DNA from: Betaproteobacteria bacterium HGW-Betaproteobacteria-11
GTDB taxonomy: Bacteria > Pseudomonadota > Gammaproteobacteria > Burkholderiales > Rhodocyclaceae
DNA: 64,000 nt
Assembly: GCA_002842395.1 (NCBI GenBank)
Contig: PHCV01000005.1
Coordinates: forward strand, 151,133-215,132
Reading direction: 5' to 3'
In this document: positions 1 to 11,716 of the stretch, piece by piece
Layout of the letters: each line of letters opens with the position of its first letter
How positions within the stretch are numbered: the first letter of the stretch is position 1
Notes under the pieces: model-generated
The model's database searches: none
What the model was told of the DNA's origin: nothing
What the model saw: the letters and a program-made list of their open reading frames with translations, nothing else
Translations under genes and position numbers: made by a program

Positions 1-23
1 TCAATTTTCAGGAGTGAACGACC

Positions 24-380
24 ATGAAGCTATCGCCCAAACAGCATGCCTGGCTGGATTATCTTACTGTCATCATTTTTGCCGTGGCGCCGATGGCGCT
101 GGGGCTGGCGGGCGCGGCGGCCATGTTGAGCTATCTGCTGGCCGGCGTCCATCTGCTGGTGACTCTGCTGACGGCGTTTCCTGGCGGCATGTGGCCGGTG
201 ATTCCGTTCCGGCTGCACGGCTTCATCGAACTGGCGGTCGGTCCGACGCTCCTCGCGGCGCCGTGGCTGCTCGGCTTTGCCGGCATCGCCCAGATGTTCT
301 ATTCGGCAATGGGGGTGGTGATCCTGCTGGTATGGTCGCTTACCGGCTATAGCGAGGCGCCCGAAACGGTTACGCCATGA
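24..380 (+). CDS. small four-helix membrane protein (SPW-repeat-like)
   Basis: A 118-residue protein that is almost entirely hydrophobic, with about four membrane segments (roughly residues 13-33, 34-52, 68-86 and 90-108). The short loops carry Pro and Trp (MWPVIPFR, APWLLGF). The layout resembles small SPW-repeat membrane proteins of unknown function; this is a loose fold-level resemblance. An AGGAG Shine-Dalgarno lies 8 bases before the ATG, so the start is well supported. It faces uppP tail to tail. No function is assigned. Confidence 0.7.
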   Translation: MKLSPKQHAWLDYLTVIIFAVAPMALGLAGAAAMLSYLLAGVHLLVTLLTAFPGGMWPVIPFRLHGFIELAVGPTLLAAPWLLGFAGIAQMFYSAMGVVILLVWSLTGYSEAPETVTP

Positions 381-429
381 CTTTCCGCGCTCCCCGGGCC
401 CGTGTTGTGCGCAGGCGGATTCGGGAAGC

Positions 430-547
430 AAGGAAGCAGCGGGCAGGCCATGGTTTTACACGTGCATTTTTCTCTCCTTGGCACCCAATGGCGTATACAG
501 CAGCGCTGGCGGAACGTCGAGAACCGTGGCCTGCCCCTTGCTTCCTG
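430..547. repeat. imperfect inverted repeat, 24-bp arms
   Basis: Arms at 430-453 and 524-547 match as reverse complements at 20 of 24 positions (core GGGCAGGCCA against TGGCCTGCCC), with a 70-base spacer. The right arm directly abuts the dispersed 26-bp element at 548. It lies in the convergent gap between the first gene and uppP. It has no T-tract next to either arm that would make it a standard terminator. Confidence 0.5.
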
Positions 548-573
548 AAAAAGTCGGCGTTGGCGGCACGGCG
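548..573 (+). repeat. dispersed 26-bp element, copy 1 (intergenic)
   Basis: Matches the window consensus (AAAAAGTCGGCGCTGG then CGAGACGGCG) at 23 of 26 positions. It lies between two convergent genes and outside any supported CDS. The rest of the 381-608 gap holds only the inverted repeat described at 430-547. Confidence 0.85.
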
Positions 574-608
574 CTCTTGACCGTGAGCGCCGCGGTAAAG
601 ATTCGGGT

Positions 609-1427
609 TCATCTCCAGTCAACCCAGCCGAACCACCAGCTGGCGAGGATCAGCAGGCCGAAGCCGATGCGGTACCAGGCGAAGATGGTGAAGTCGTGGT
701 GGGCGATGTAGCGCAACAGGGCGCGCACGGCGATGAAGGCGGCGGCGAAGGCAGAGAAGAAGCCGACCAGCCACAGGCCGAGGTCGTCGGCGGTGAGCAG
801 GGCGCGTTCCTTGTAGAGTTGGTAGAGACTGGCGAGGATCAGCGTGGGGATGGCGAGGAAGAAGGAAAACTCGGTCGCCACCGGCCGCGAGAGGCCGAAC
901 AGCAGGCCGCCGATGATCGTCGCGCCGGAGCGCGAGGTGCCGGGAATCAGCGCCAGGGCCTGGGCCAGGCCGAGCTTCAGGGCATCCATGGCGGTGAGCT
1001 GATCGAGGTTGATGACGCGGATGCGATGCGTGCGTTTTTCGGCCCAGAGGATGACAAAGGCGCCGAGAATGAAGGTGCTCGCCACCACCGGGGCGGTGAA
1101 TAGATGGGCCTTGATCGCCTCGCCGAACAGCAGACCAAGCAGGGCCAGCGGCAGAAAGGCGATGACCAGGTTCACCGCCAGCCGCTGTGCGGTCGTGTCA
1201 CTCCCCAGGCCAGCCAGCAGACGGCCAAGGCGCTGCCGGTACTCCCAGCAGACGGCGAGAATGGCCCCGGACTGGATGACGATTTCGAACAGCTTGCCGC
1301 GCTCGTTGTTGAAGTCCAGCAATGCGCCGACGAGAATCAGATGGCCGGTGGAGGAAACCGGCAGAAATTCGGTGAGACCTTCTACGGCGCCGAGCACCAG
1401 CGCCTGGAACAGGGTATGCAAATCCAT
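609..1427 (-). CDS. uppP: undecaprenyl-diphosphatase UppP/BacA
   Basis: Integral membrane phosphatase that dephosphorylates undecaprenyl diphosphate to recycle the lipid carrier for peptidoglycan and other cell-wall polymers. The 272-residue length is the family norm. The two signature segments are present: [14 protein letters not shown] near residues 15-30 and [10 protein letters not shown] in the middle, which form the active site at the membrane interface. Multiple hydrophobic helices span the rest. It starts at the ATG at 1427 and is separated by about 115 bases from the ParA-like gene upstream on the same strand. Assignment is very secure. Confidence 0.97.
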   Translation of the reverse strand: MDLHTLFQALVLGAVEGLTEFLPVSSTGHLILVGALLDFNNERGKLFEIVIQSGAILAVCWEYRQRLGRLLAGLGSDTTAQRLAVNLVIAFLPLALLGLLFGEAIKAHLFTAPVVASTFILGAFVILWAEKRTHRIRVINLDQLTAMDALKLGLAQALALIPGTSRSGATIIGGLLFGLSRPVATEFSFFLAIPTLILASLYQLYKERALLTADDLGLWLVGFFSAFAAAFIAVRALLRYIAHHDFTIFAWYRIGFGLLILASWWFGWVDWR

Positions 1428-1543
1428 AAGGCAATCCGGGGGAAAGTGGCCGCGAGTTTAACAGGGCGCGCCGCAATCACCTTGTCATGGATGCTCCGGA
1501 AAACCGTGGCTGCCGCTTGCCGCAGACTTCCATGCGCGTGGCG

Positions 1544-2350
1544 TCACGCCCGTTTTTTCGTCGTCGCCTTGGCGCGCGCCTGGTGTGCCGCCTTCAGTTC
1601 GTCGAACAGGGCTTCGAACTCCTGGGTCAGCTTGTGGTTGCGGTCGAGATGCACCATCGGCCTGGCCAGTTGATGCGATTCCTTGATCCTGACCGAGGAG
1701 GAGAGGAAGGAAGAAAGCACCGGCAGATCTTCGCCGCGCAGTTCGTCGATGATCTGTTGCGGCAGCCGCGCGCGGGCCTGGAACTGGTTGATGACGATGC
1801 CTTCGACGAGCAGCTCGTGGTTGTGGTCGGCGCGAATCTCGCCGACATTGTCGAGCAGGCTGTAGAGCGCGTGGCGGGCGAAGGCGTCGCAGTCGAAGGG
1901 GATCAGGCAGGCATCGGCGGCGATCAGGGCCGAGCGGGTATAGAAGTGCAGCGCCGGCGGCGTGTCGATCCAGATTTGGTCGAAGTCCTCGAGCGCGTCG
2001 AGGGCCTCGCGCAGTTTGTAGATCTTGTAGCGCGATTCGAGCTTGGCTTGCAATTCCTCCAGCGCGGCATCGGCCGGTAGCAGCGACAGATTCTCGAACG
2101 GGGTGTTCAGGATGAAGCCTTCCGTCGGCAACGGCCGCAGCTTGAAGTTGAGCATCTGGTCGAAGAATCCGGTGGCCGTGTTTTCTAGGCTGTCGGCGCC
2201 GGCGCCAAGCAGATAGCGTGTCGAATTGGCCTGGGGATCGAGGTCGATGACCAGGGTACGGGCGCCGCGCAGGGCGCTGATGGCGGCCAAATTGCAGGTG
2301 ATGGTGCTTTTGCCGACACCGCCTTTTTGGTTGAACACGACGCGCTTCAT
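1544..2350 (-). CDS. ParA-family ATPase, solitary
   Basis: A 268-residue P-loop ATPase of the ParA/MinD/Soj superfamily. The N-terminus MKRVVFNQKGGVGKST is a deviant Walker A motif with both signature lysines. A Walker A' segment LVIDLDPQANS follows, and WIDTPPAL is the Walker B region. I chose the ATG at 2350 because GGAG lies 7 bases upstream in minus-strand sense; an in-frame ATG 12 codons earlier (2386) lacks this. The C-terminus is Lys/Arg-rich (KATTKKRA), which could contact DNA. No parB or parS-like partner is visible next to it, so the cargo is unknown. Tail-to-head with uppP, divergent from maeB. Confidence 0.85.
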   Translation of the reverse strand: MKRVVFNQKGGVGKSTITCNLAAISALRGARTLVIDLDPQANSTRYLLGAGADSLENTATGFFDQMLNFKLRPLPTEGFILNTPFENLSLLPADAALEELQAKLESRYKIYKLREALDALEDFDQIWIDTPPALHFYTRSALIAADACLIPFDCDAFARHALYSLLDNVGEIRADHNHELLVEGIVINQFQARARLPQQIIDELRGEDLPVLSSFLSSSVRIKESHQLARPMVHLDRNHKLTQEFEALFDELKAAHQARAKATTKKRA

Positions 2351-2481
2351 GACGATCTCCGCAGTTGGTTGAGCGGATTTTGCCACAGTGCGGAACGTTC
2401 AACCTTTGCCCGGCTGAAACCTGTTCGACACCCGGCGGGTTTATCATGGCGCCCCTTGGGTCATATTTTCAGGAATTTTGC

Positions 2482-4767
2482 ATGCCATCCGATCAGGAAA
2501 ATCTTGACGCTGCGGCGCTCGAATATCACGCTTTCCCCACCGCCGGCAAGATCGCCGTGGTGCCGACCAAGGGGCTGATCAATCAGCGCGACCTGGGCTT
2601 GGCCTACTCCCCCGGCGTGGCCGCCGCCTGCAATGCCATCGTCGCCGATCCGGGGCAGGTCAGCCGGCTCACCGCGCGCGCCAATCTGGTCGGCGTGGTG
2701 ACCAACGGCACGGCGGTGCTGGGGCTGGGCAATATCGGTCCGCTGGCGGCCAAGCCGGTGATGGAAGGCAAGGCCGTACTGTTCAAGAAGTTCGCCGGCA
2801 TCGACGTGTTCGACATCGAACTCGAACAGGCCGATCCCGACAAGCTGATCGACGCCATCGCCGCGATGGAGCCGACCTTCGGCGGCATCAACCTGGAAGA
2901 CATCAAGGCGCCGGAGTGTTTCCACATCGAGTCGAAGTTGCGCGAGCGGATGAAGATTCCGGTGTTCCACGACGACCAGCATGGCACCGCCGTGGTGGTC
3001 AGCGCGGCGATTCTCAATGGCCTCAAGCTGGTCGGCAAGAAACCGGAGGAGATCAAGCTGGTTACCTCGGGAGCTGGCGCGGCAGCCTTGTCCTGTCTCA
3101 AGTTGCTGGTGTTGCTCGGGGTTCGCGTCGAGAATATCTGGGTGACCGATATCGAGGGCCTGGTCTATGAGGGCCGCACCACGCTGATGGACCCGATCAA
3201 GGCGCGCTACGCCAAGGCCACCGCGGCGCGCACGCTGGGCGAGGTGATCGAAGGGGCGGACGTGTTCCTCGGCCTTTCCGCCGGCGGCGTGCTCAAACCC
3301 GAGATGGTGGCGAAGATGGCGCCCGACCCTCTGGTCATGGCCCTGGCCAATCCGACGCCGGAGATCTTGCCCGAGGAAGTGCGCCGCGTGCGCAGCGATG
3401 CGATCATCTCCACCGGCCGTTCGGATTACCCGAATCAGGTCAACAACGTCTTGTGTTTTCCGTTCATTTTCCGCGGCGCGCTGGATGCCGGCGCGACTAC
3501 CATCAACGAGGAGATGCAGCTGGCCGCCGTGCATGCGCTCGCCGATCTGGCGCAGGCCGAGACGTCCGACGTGGTGGCGATGGCCTATGGCGGCGAGAAG
3601 CTGGCCTTCGGCCGCGACTACCTGATTCCGCGTCCCTTCGATCCGCGCCTGATCGTCAAGATCGCGCCGGCGGTGGCCAGGGCGGCGATGGATTCGGGCG
3701 TCGCTACCCGGCCGATCACCGACTTCGTGGCGTATCTCGATCGGCTCAACAGCTTCGTCTATCACTCCGGCTTCATCATGAAGCCGGTATTCGAGGCGGC
3801 GAAACAGGCGCCGCGCCGGGTCGTCTATTGCGAAGGCGAGGACGAGCGGGTGCTGCGGGCGGTGCAGACGGTGATCGACGAAGGCTTGGCCCGGCCGGTG
3901 GTCATCGGCCGGCCGGAAATCATCGCCCAGCGCATCAAGGAGGCCGGTTTGCGCATCGAGGCCGGACGCAATTTCACGGTGGTCGATCCGGCGATTGATC
4001 CGCGCTACAAGGAACTCTGGCTCGACTATCACCGGCTGATGGGGCGGCAGGGCATCACGCCGGCGCTGGCCCGGCAGATGATGCGTTCGGATAACACGCT
4101 GATCGGCGCCATGCTGCTCAGGCGCGGCGACGTCGATGCGCTGATCTGCGGCACGGTCGGCCAGCATGGCCGCCATCTGCGCCATATCGCCGATGTCATC
4201 GGTCTCGATCCGCGGGCGCACGCCTTCGCCGCGATGAGCCTGTTGTTGTTGCAGCAGCGCACACTGTTCATCTGCGATACCTATGTCAATGAAAATCCGG
4301 CGCCCGAACTGCTCGCCGAGATTACGCTGATGGCGGCGGAAGAAGTCCGCCGCTTCGGTCTGACGCCGAAAGTGGCGTTGCTTTCGCATTCCAATTTTGG
4401 CAGCGTGCATTCGGTCTCGGCGCAGAAAATGGCGGCGGCGCGGCGGCTGATCGAGGCGCGTGCGCCCGAGCTCGAAGTCGATGGCGAGATGCACGGCGAC
4501 GCGGCGCTCTCGCCGGAAATCCGCGAGCGCACGCTGCTCGATTGCCGGCTGCAGGGCGAGGCCAATCTGCTCATCATGCCGAACGTCGATGCCGCCAACA
4601 TCGCCTTCAACCTGATCAAGACCATCAATGGCGATGGCATTACCGTCGGCCCGATCCTGCTCGGCGCCGCAAAGCCGGTACATATCCTGACACCGACCGC
4701 AACGGTGCGCCGGCTGGTTAACATGACGGCGCTGGCGGTGGTCGATGCCAATGCATCGAGGGGCTGA
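2482..4767 (+). CDS. maeB: NADP-dependent malic enzyme with C-terminal phosphotransacetylase-like domain
   Basis: Oxidative decarboxylation of malate to pyruvate with NADP+. At 761 residues it matches the two-domain MaeB class (about 760). Residues 1-430 carry the malic enzyme and NAD-binding domains, with YSPGVAAACNAI, FHDDQHGTAVVV and the dinucleotide-binding VTSGAGAAALS. The C-terminal ~330 residues are phosphate acetyltransferase-like, a regulatory domain in this class. The ATG at 2482 is preceded by AGGA 7 bases upstream and gives the expected MPSDQ... start. Upstream in-frame codons are not conserved-looking. Divergent from the ParA-like gene. Confidence 0.97.
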   Translation: MPSDQENLDAAALEYHAFPTAGKIAVVPTKGLINQRDLGLAYSPGVAAACNAIVADPGQVSRLTARANLVGVVTNGTAVLGLGNIGPLAAKPVMEGKAVLFKKFAGIDVFDIELEQADPDKLIDAIAAMEPTFGGINLEDIKAPECFHIESKLRERMKIPVFHDDQHGTAVVVSAAILNGLKLVGKKPEEIKLVTSGAGAAALSCLKLLVLLGVRVENIWVTDIEGLVYEGRTTLMDPIKARYAKATAARTLGEVIEGADVFLGLSAGGVLKPEMVAKMAPDPLVMALANPTPEILPEEVRRVRSDAIISTGRSDYPNQVNNVLCFPFIFRGALDAGATTINEEMQLAAVHALADLAQAETSDVVAMAYGGEKLAFGRDYLIPRPFDPRLIVKIAPAVARAAMDSGVATRPITDFVAYLDRLNSFVYHSGFIMKPVFEAAKQAPRRVVYCEGEDERVLRAVQTVIDEGLARPVVIGRPEIIAQRIKEAGLRIEAGRNFTVVDPAIDPRYKELWLDYHRLMGRQGITPALARQMMRSDNTLIGAMLLRRGDVDALICGTVGQHGRHLRHIADVIGLDPRAHAFAAMSLLLLQQRTLFICDTYVNENPAPELLAEITLMAAEEVRRFGLTPKVALLSHSNFGSVHSVSAQKMAAARRLIEARAPELEVDGEMHGDAALSPEIRERTLLDCRLQGEANLLIMPNVDAANIAFNLIKTINGDGITVGPILLGAAKPVHILTPTATVRRLVNMTALAVVDANASRG

Positions 4768-4784
4768 AACGCAAAGGACGGAAC

Positions 4785-5789
4785 ATGACGCACGCGATCC
4801 GCTTCCACCAGACAGGCGGCCCCGAGGTGTTGCGCTGGGAAGAAGTTTCCGAAGGGTCGCACGGCGCTGCTGTCGGTAACGTGGCGCCCGACGAGGCGCG
4901 CATCCGGCATCGTGCCGTCGGCCTCAACTTCATCGATATCTACCACCGTAGCGGAGCCTATCCGTTGCCGCTGCCCTCCGGCATCGGCCTCGAAGGGGCG
5001 GGCGTGGTCGAGGCGGTGGGCAGTGCCGTCACCGATCTCGAGCCGGGCGATCGGGTGGCCTATGCCGGCGCTCCGCTGTCGCCGATCGGCGCCTATGCCG
5101 AGGTGCGCAACCTGCCGGCCGACCGCCTGGTGAAGTTGCCGGACGCCATCGACTTCAAGACCGGCGCGGCGATGATGCTGCAGGGCATGACCGCGCAATA
5201 CCTGTTGCGTCGCACCTGCCCGGTGGCGGCTGGCGATGCGATCCTGATCCATGCCGCCGCCGGCGGCGTCGGCCTGATCGTCTGCCAGTGGGCGCAGGCG
5301 CTGGGCGTCACGGTGATCGGCACCGTCAGCACCGATGAAAAGGCGGCGCTGGCCAGAGCCCACGGGTGCAAGCACACGATCGTCTATACGCGCGAGAATT
5401 TTGTCGAGCGGGTCAGGGAAATCACCGGTGGCCAGGGAGTGCGGGTCGTCTATGACTCGATCGGCAAGGACACCTTCATGGGTTCGCTCGACTGTCTGCG
5501 GCCACTGGGCATGATGGTGCTGTTCGGCGCCGCGTCCGGCCCGGCGCCGCTGCTCGATATGGGCGAACTGGCCAGGCGCGGCTCGCTGTTCCTCACCCGG
5601 CCCTCGCTGTTTACCTATACGGCGCGGCGCAGCGACCTGCTCGCCATTGCGGGCGACCTGTTCGCCGTCGTCGCCTCGGGCAAGGTCAGGATCGAAGTCA
5701 ATCAGACCTATGCGCTGAAGGATGCAGCGCAGGCACACTGCGATCTGGCGGCGCGCAAGACCACCGGCTCGACGGTGCTGATACCATAG
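4785..5789 (+). CDS. qor: NADPH:quinone oxidoreductase, zeta-crystallin type
   Basis: Medium-chain dehydrogenase/reductase of 334 residues without the structural or catalytic zinc cysteines, as expected for the quinone oxidoreductase branch. NFIDIYHRSGAYPLPLPSG is the family signature near residue 45. The Rossmann motif HAAAGGVGLIVCQWA sits near residue 155. It likely reduces quinones or similar electrophiles with NADPH in the cytosol. It lies 17 bases after maeB, so co-transcription with this NADPH producer is plausible. Only 4 bases separate it from the next gene. Confidence 0.92.
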   Translation: MTHAIRFHQTGGPEVLRWEEVSEGSHGAAVGNVAPDEARIRHRAVGLNFIDIYHRSGAYPLPLPSGIGLEGAGVVEAVGSAVTDLEPGDRVAYAGAPLSPIGAYAEVRNLPADRLVKLPDAIDFKTGAAMMLQGMTAQYLLRRTCPVAAGDAILIHAAAGGVGLIVCQWAQALGVTVIGTVSTDEKAALARAHGCKHTIVYTRENFVERVREITGGQGVRVVYDSIGKDTFMGSLDCLRPLGMMVLFGAASGPAPLLDMGELARRGSLFLTRPSLFTYTARRSDLLAIAGDLFAVVASGKVRIEVNQTYALKDAAQAHCDLAARKTTGSTVLIP

Positions 5790-5793
5790 GCCG

Positions 5794-6423
5794 ATGGAAT
5801 CCTTCCTGATTGCAAATCCAAAAGGCGGTGCCGGCAAGAGTACGCTGGCGACCAACCTGGCTGGCTATCTGGCGCGCGCCGGACAGCGGGTGATGCTCGG
5901 CGACATCGACCGCCAGCAGTCCTCGCGCGAATGGCTGAAGCTGCGTTCGCCGGCGCTGCCGCCGATTGCCTCGTGGCGGATCGAGGAGGGCAAGCCGGCA
6001 CGGCCGCCGCAGGGTGTCACGCATGTGGTGCTCGATACTCCGGCCGGCCTCCACGGCAAGAAACTGGCGCAGGTCGTCAAGCAGGTCAGGCGCGTTATCG
6101 TGCCGTTGCAGGCGTCGATCTTCGATATCCTCGCCACTCGCGATTTTCTCCTGCAACTGGCGACAGAAAAAGAAATTCGCAAGCACGAAATTTTCGTCGC
6201 TATCGTCGCCATGCGCGTCGATTCACGCACCCGCGCGGCCGGCGAGCTGGAACGCTTCCTGGCGGGAACCGGCCTGCCGGTGATCGCCCACCTGCGCGAT
6301 ACGCAGAACTACGTGCAGGCGGCGGCGCATGGCCTCTCCATCTTTGATCTGCCCGCCTCGCGGGCGGCCAGGGACTGGGCCGAGTGGCAGCCGCTGATCG
6401 ACTGGGCAAGTTCGCCGGCCTAG
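5794..6423 (+). CDS. ParA/MinD-like ATPase, short form
   Basis: A 209-residue ParA-superfamily ATPase. It opens with MESFLIANPKGGAGKST (deviant Walker A) and has the A' motif LGDIDRQQSSREW and a Walker B-like VVLDTPAG. The GDIDRQ.SSREW pattern belongs to the short, ParB-less ParA proteins found singly on proteobacterial chromosomes, some of which position protein cargos. It starts 4 bases after the quinone oxidoreductase stop, so it is translated from the same message. No adaptor gene is adjacent. Cargo unknown. Confidence 0.85.
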   Translation: MESFLIANPKGGAGKSTLATNLAGYLARAGQRVMLGDIDRQQSSREWLKLRSPALPPIASWRIEEGKPARPPQGVTHVVLDTPAGLHGKKLAQVVKQVRRVIVPLQASIFDILATRDFLLQLATEKEIRKHEIFVAIVAMRVDSRTRAAGELERFLAGTGLPVIAHLRDTQNYVQAAAHGLSIFDLPASRAARDWAEWQPLIDWASSPA

Positions 6424-6428
6424 TTCCT

Positions 6429-6454
6429 CGCCGTTCCGCCAACGCCGACTTTTT
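6429..6454 (-). repeat. dispersed 26-bp element, copy 2 (intergenic)
   Basis: Minus-strand copy matching 23 of 26 consensus positions. It starts 5 bases after the ParA-like stop codon and lies upstream of dnaE, in non-coding sequence. Confidence 0.85.
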
Positions 6455-6576
6455 GCATTTCTGCGGAAGATTTTTGGCATCCGGGCCAGCGCCTTTTGCC
6501 GGCAGGCGACATCCGCCTGACTGACATGGCCAGATTCGCCGGCAGTCACGCCAAGCCGCGCTAAAATCGACCGACT

Positions 6577-10022
<3,446 letters not shown>

Positions 10023-10026
<4 letters not shown>

Positions 10027-10505
10027 CGACCCTGATCGATACCGCCCTGCTCGATGCCGTCTGCGCCGAGGCGGCCGCCAGCCCGCGGCGGCGCAAGAAC
10101 CACAATCTGCACGAGAGCGATGACGCCGCGGCGCACCGGCTGCTCAATGCCGTGCAGCCGGATTCCTACATCGCGCCGCATCGCCATCTCGACCCGGCCA
10201 AGGCAGAGACCTTCGTCGTCCTGCGCGGCTTGATGGGGTTGTTGATCTTCGACGATGCAGGGAACATCGTCGCGGCGCAAAAACTCGGCGCTGGCGAGAC
10301 GGCGACGGGTGTGCTCGGGGCCGATATCCCTGCCGGCATCTGGCATGCGGCCGTTGCGCTGCAGCCAGATACCGTGATCCTCGAAGCCAAGGCCGGCCCC
10401 TATCGGCCGCTTGCCGCCGCCGAGCGCGCGCCGTGGGCGCCGGCCGAGGATGCGCCCGAGGCGGCGGTCTATCTGGCGAGCTTGCGGGCGAGGTTCGGGG
10501 TGTAG
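10023..10505 (+). CDS. WbuC-family cupin-fold metalloprotein
   Basis: A 160-residue protein with a single cupin-like domain. RRKNHNLHESDDA and PDSYIAPHRHLDPAKAETFVVLRG match the WbuC family, where the histidines of HRH and the glutamate of ETF are presumed metal ligands. It begins at a GTG overlapping the dnaE stop (GTGA). In other genomes WbuC sits in O-antigen loci; here it follows dnaE and has no polysaccharide neighbours. Residues 86-94 (KLGAGETAT) are encoded by a dispersed 26-bp element. The biochemical role is not known. Confidence 0.8.
10279..10304 (+). repeat. dispersed 26-bp element, copy 3 (in WbuC-like gene)
   Basis: 25 of 26 consensus positions match; the single change is G to C at position 6. 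Read in the host frame it encodes KLGAGETA. Confidence 0.9.
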
Positions 10506-10518
10506 TGCAGGCCGCTCG

Positions 10519-11337
10519 TCAGCGGCCGCTATTCTTGACGATATACATTTTCCGGTCGGCTTCACGCAATATCTCGTCGATGCTGCGTTTGTTGCCGGTT
10601 TCGGTGGCCTGACCGATCGACAAGGCAATATCCCAGCCTTGGGCCTGAAAGGTTTTTTCAGTTGCGTCCAGGATTCTGTTCGTCAATTTTTCGCAGGAAG
10701 GTGCATCGGTCTCCGAGGCCAGCATCACGAATTCGTCGCCACCGATGCGGGCGAGCGTGTCGACCTGCCGGGAATTTTCGGTCAGGATGCGCGCCACCAC
10801 CTTGAGCGCGTCGTCGCCGATCTGGTGGCCATGCTGGTCGTTCAGCTGCTTGAACCGGTCGAGATCGATGAACAGCACCGAGTAGGGCCGGCCCGAGCGC
10901 TCGCTGCGGGATTGTTCGATGGCGAAGCGTTCATAGAACTCCAGGCGGTTGGCCAGCTCGGTCAGCGCATCCTTGCGCGAATAATCCCGCTCCCGCCAGA
11001 GCTTGGCGACCACCCGGCCAATCACGGTAAACGTCACGCTGCGTGCAAAGGCGTTAAGGACGAGGGCATCGAGAGGATAGTCGGGGTAGGCCGCGGCAAA
11101 CTCCGCGGCACCCCAGACCAGCGCGACGAAGGTTCCGATGATTACCGGCAATTGCGTGTCCGAGCGCCGCAAGGCATGGATCGAGCTTAGACGGGCGGCC
11201 TGGATGACGGGCAAGCAATACAGCACGTCAAGGGAGTAGTACATTCCCGTTGTCAGATAATTCAGGACGGTGATGAGGAGAATTTCCGCGACGATCAGCA
11301 GAAAGCCCCAGACCATCAGTTGATAAGGTTTACCCAT
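10519..11337 (-). CDS. membrane-anchored diguanylate cyclase (GGDEF)
   Basis: Predicted to make cyclic di-GMP from GTP. The N-terminal ~110 residues hold three or four membrane helices. The GGDEF domain follows, with the entry motif DALTELANRLEF, the metal/nucleotide segment FIDLDRFKQLND and the active site RIGGDEF. RQVD lies five residues before GGDEF and is a canonical inhibitory I-site, so product feedback is likely. I use the ATG at 11337; an in-frame TTG at 11373 would add 12 residues, and neither has a clear Shine-Dalgarno. No sensory domain beyond the membrane segment is visible. Confidence 0.9.
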   Translation of the reverse strand: MGKPYQLMVWGFLLIVAEILLITVLNYLTTGMYYSLDVLYCLPVIQAARLSSIHALRRSDTQLPVIIGTFVALVWGAAEFAAAYPDYPLDALVLNAFARSVTFTVIGRVVAKLWRERDYSRKDALTELANRLEFYERFAIEQSRSERSGRPYSVLFIDLDRFKQLNDQHGHQIGDDALKVVARILTENSRQVDTLARIGGDEFVMLASETDAPSCEKLTNRILDATEKTFQAQGWDIALSIGQATETGNKRSIDEILREADRKMYIVKNSGR

Positions 11338-11479
11338 TGTCGAATCGAAGCTGTTGCCTGCCGATCTGCTCAAAATACGGTATGTCCGACAAACGGAGTC
11401 AGTCCCCGCCCGTCGTTTTCAGTGCAGACAGTACCATAGTGGTATCGACTTCCCCAACAGCGACCGTTTCATCGCCGGC

Positions 11480-11540
11480 TAAAAAAGAAGCCGCCACCCA
11501 GAGCCCAGCCGGGCTCCGGGTGGGCTCTGGGTGGCGGCCT
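11480..11540 (-). terminator. rho-independent terminator of tRNA-Arg
   Basis: Perfect 18-bp inverted repeat (11490-11507 with 11521-11538, GCCGCCACCC... against ...GGGTGGCGGC) around a 13-base GC-rich loop. In minus-strand sense it is followed within 3 bases by six Ts (11481-11486 as A on the plus strand). It starts about 10 bases downstream of the tRNA 3' end. Confidence 0.93.
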
Positions 11541-11548
11541 CTGCGATT

Positions 11549-11625
11549 TGGTGCGCCCGGAGAGATTCGAACTCCCTACCCCTTGGTTCGTAGCCAAGTA
11601 CTCTATCCAGATGAGCTACGGGCGC
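11549..11625 (-). tRNA. tRNA-Arg (anticodon ACG)
   Basis: 77 nucleotides including an encoded CCA. The acceptor stem is GCGCCCG pairing with CGGGCGC. The D-arm GCTC...GAGT, the anticodon arm CTTGG-CTACGAA-CCAAG with anticodon ACG (bases 11589-11591), and the T-arm with TTCGAAT are all intact. It reads CGU and related Arg codons after A34 is deaminated to inosine. A TATAAT box lies 14 bases upstream and a strong terminator follows, so it is a single-gene transcription unit. Confidence 0.98.
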
Positions 11626-11638
11626 TTGAGAGCGCGAG

Positions 11639-11668
11639 ATTATACGCAAGATTCGGCGCAAGAGTGAA
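11639..11668 (-). promoter_or_regulatory. promoter of tRNA-Arg
   Basis: On the minus strand, a perfect -10 TATAAT (11639-11644) is preceded 18 bases upstream by TTCACT (11663-11668), matching four of six -35 positions. A GC-rich discriminator (CTCGCGC) follows, as is usual for stable RNA genes. Confidence 0.75.
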
Positions 11669-11716
11669 CCGCGAACCCGGTGAAAATCCTTCCCGCACCG
11701 CGGTGCCCGGTTGCGC

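Noticed and set aside
2461..4683. Long antisense frames opposite maeB, dnaE, gltB and other genes
   Set aside because: They are low-complexity His/Arg/Asp-rich shadows produced by high-GC codon use, without family motifs or Shine-Dalgarno sites.
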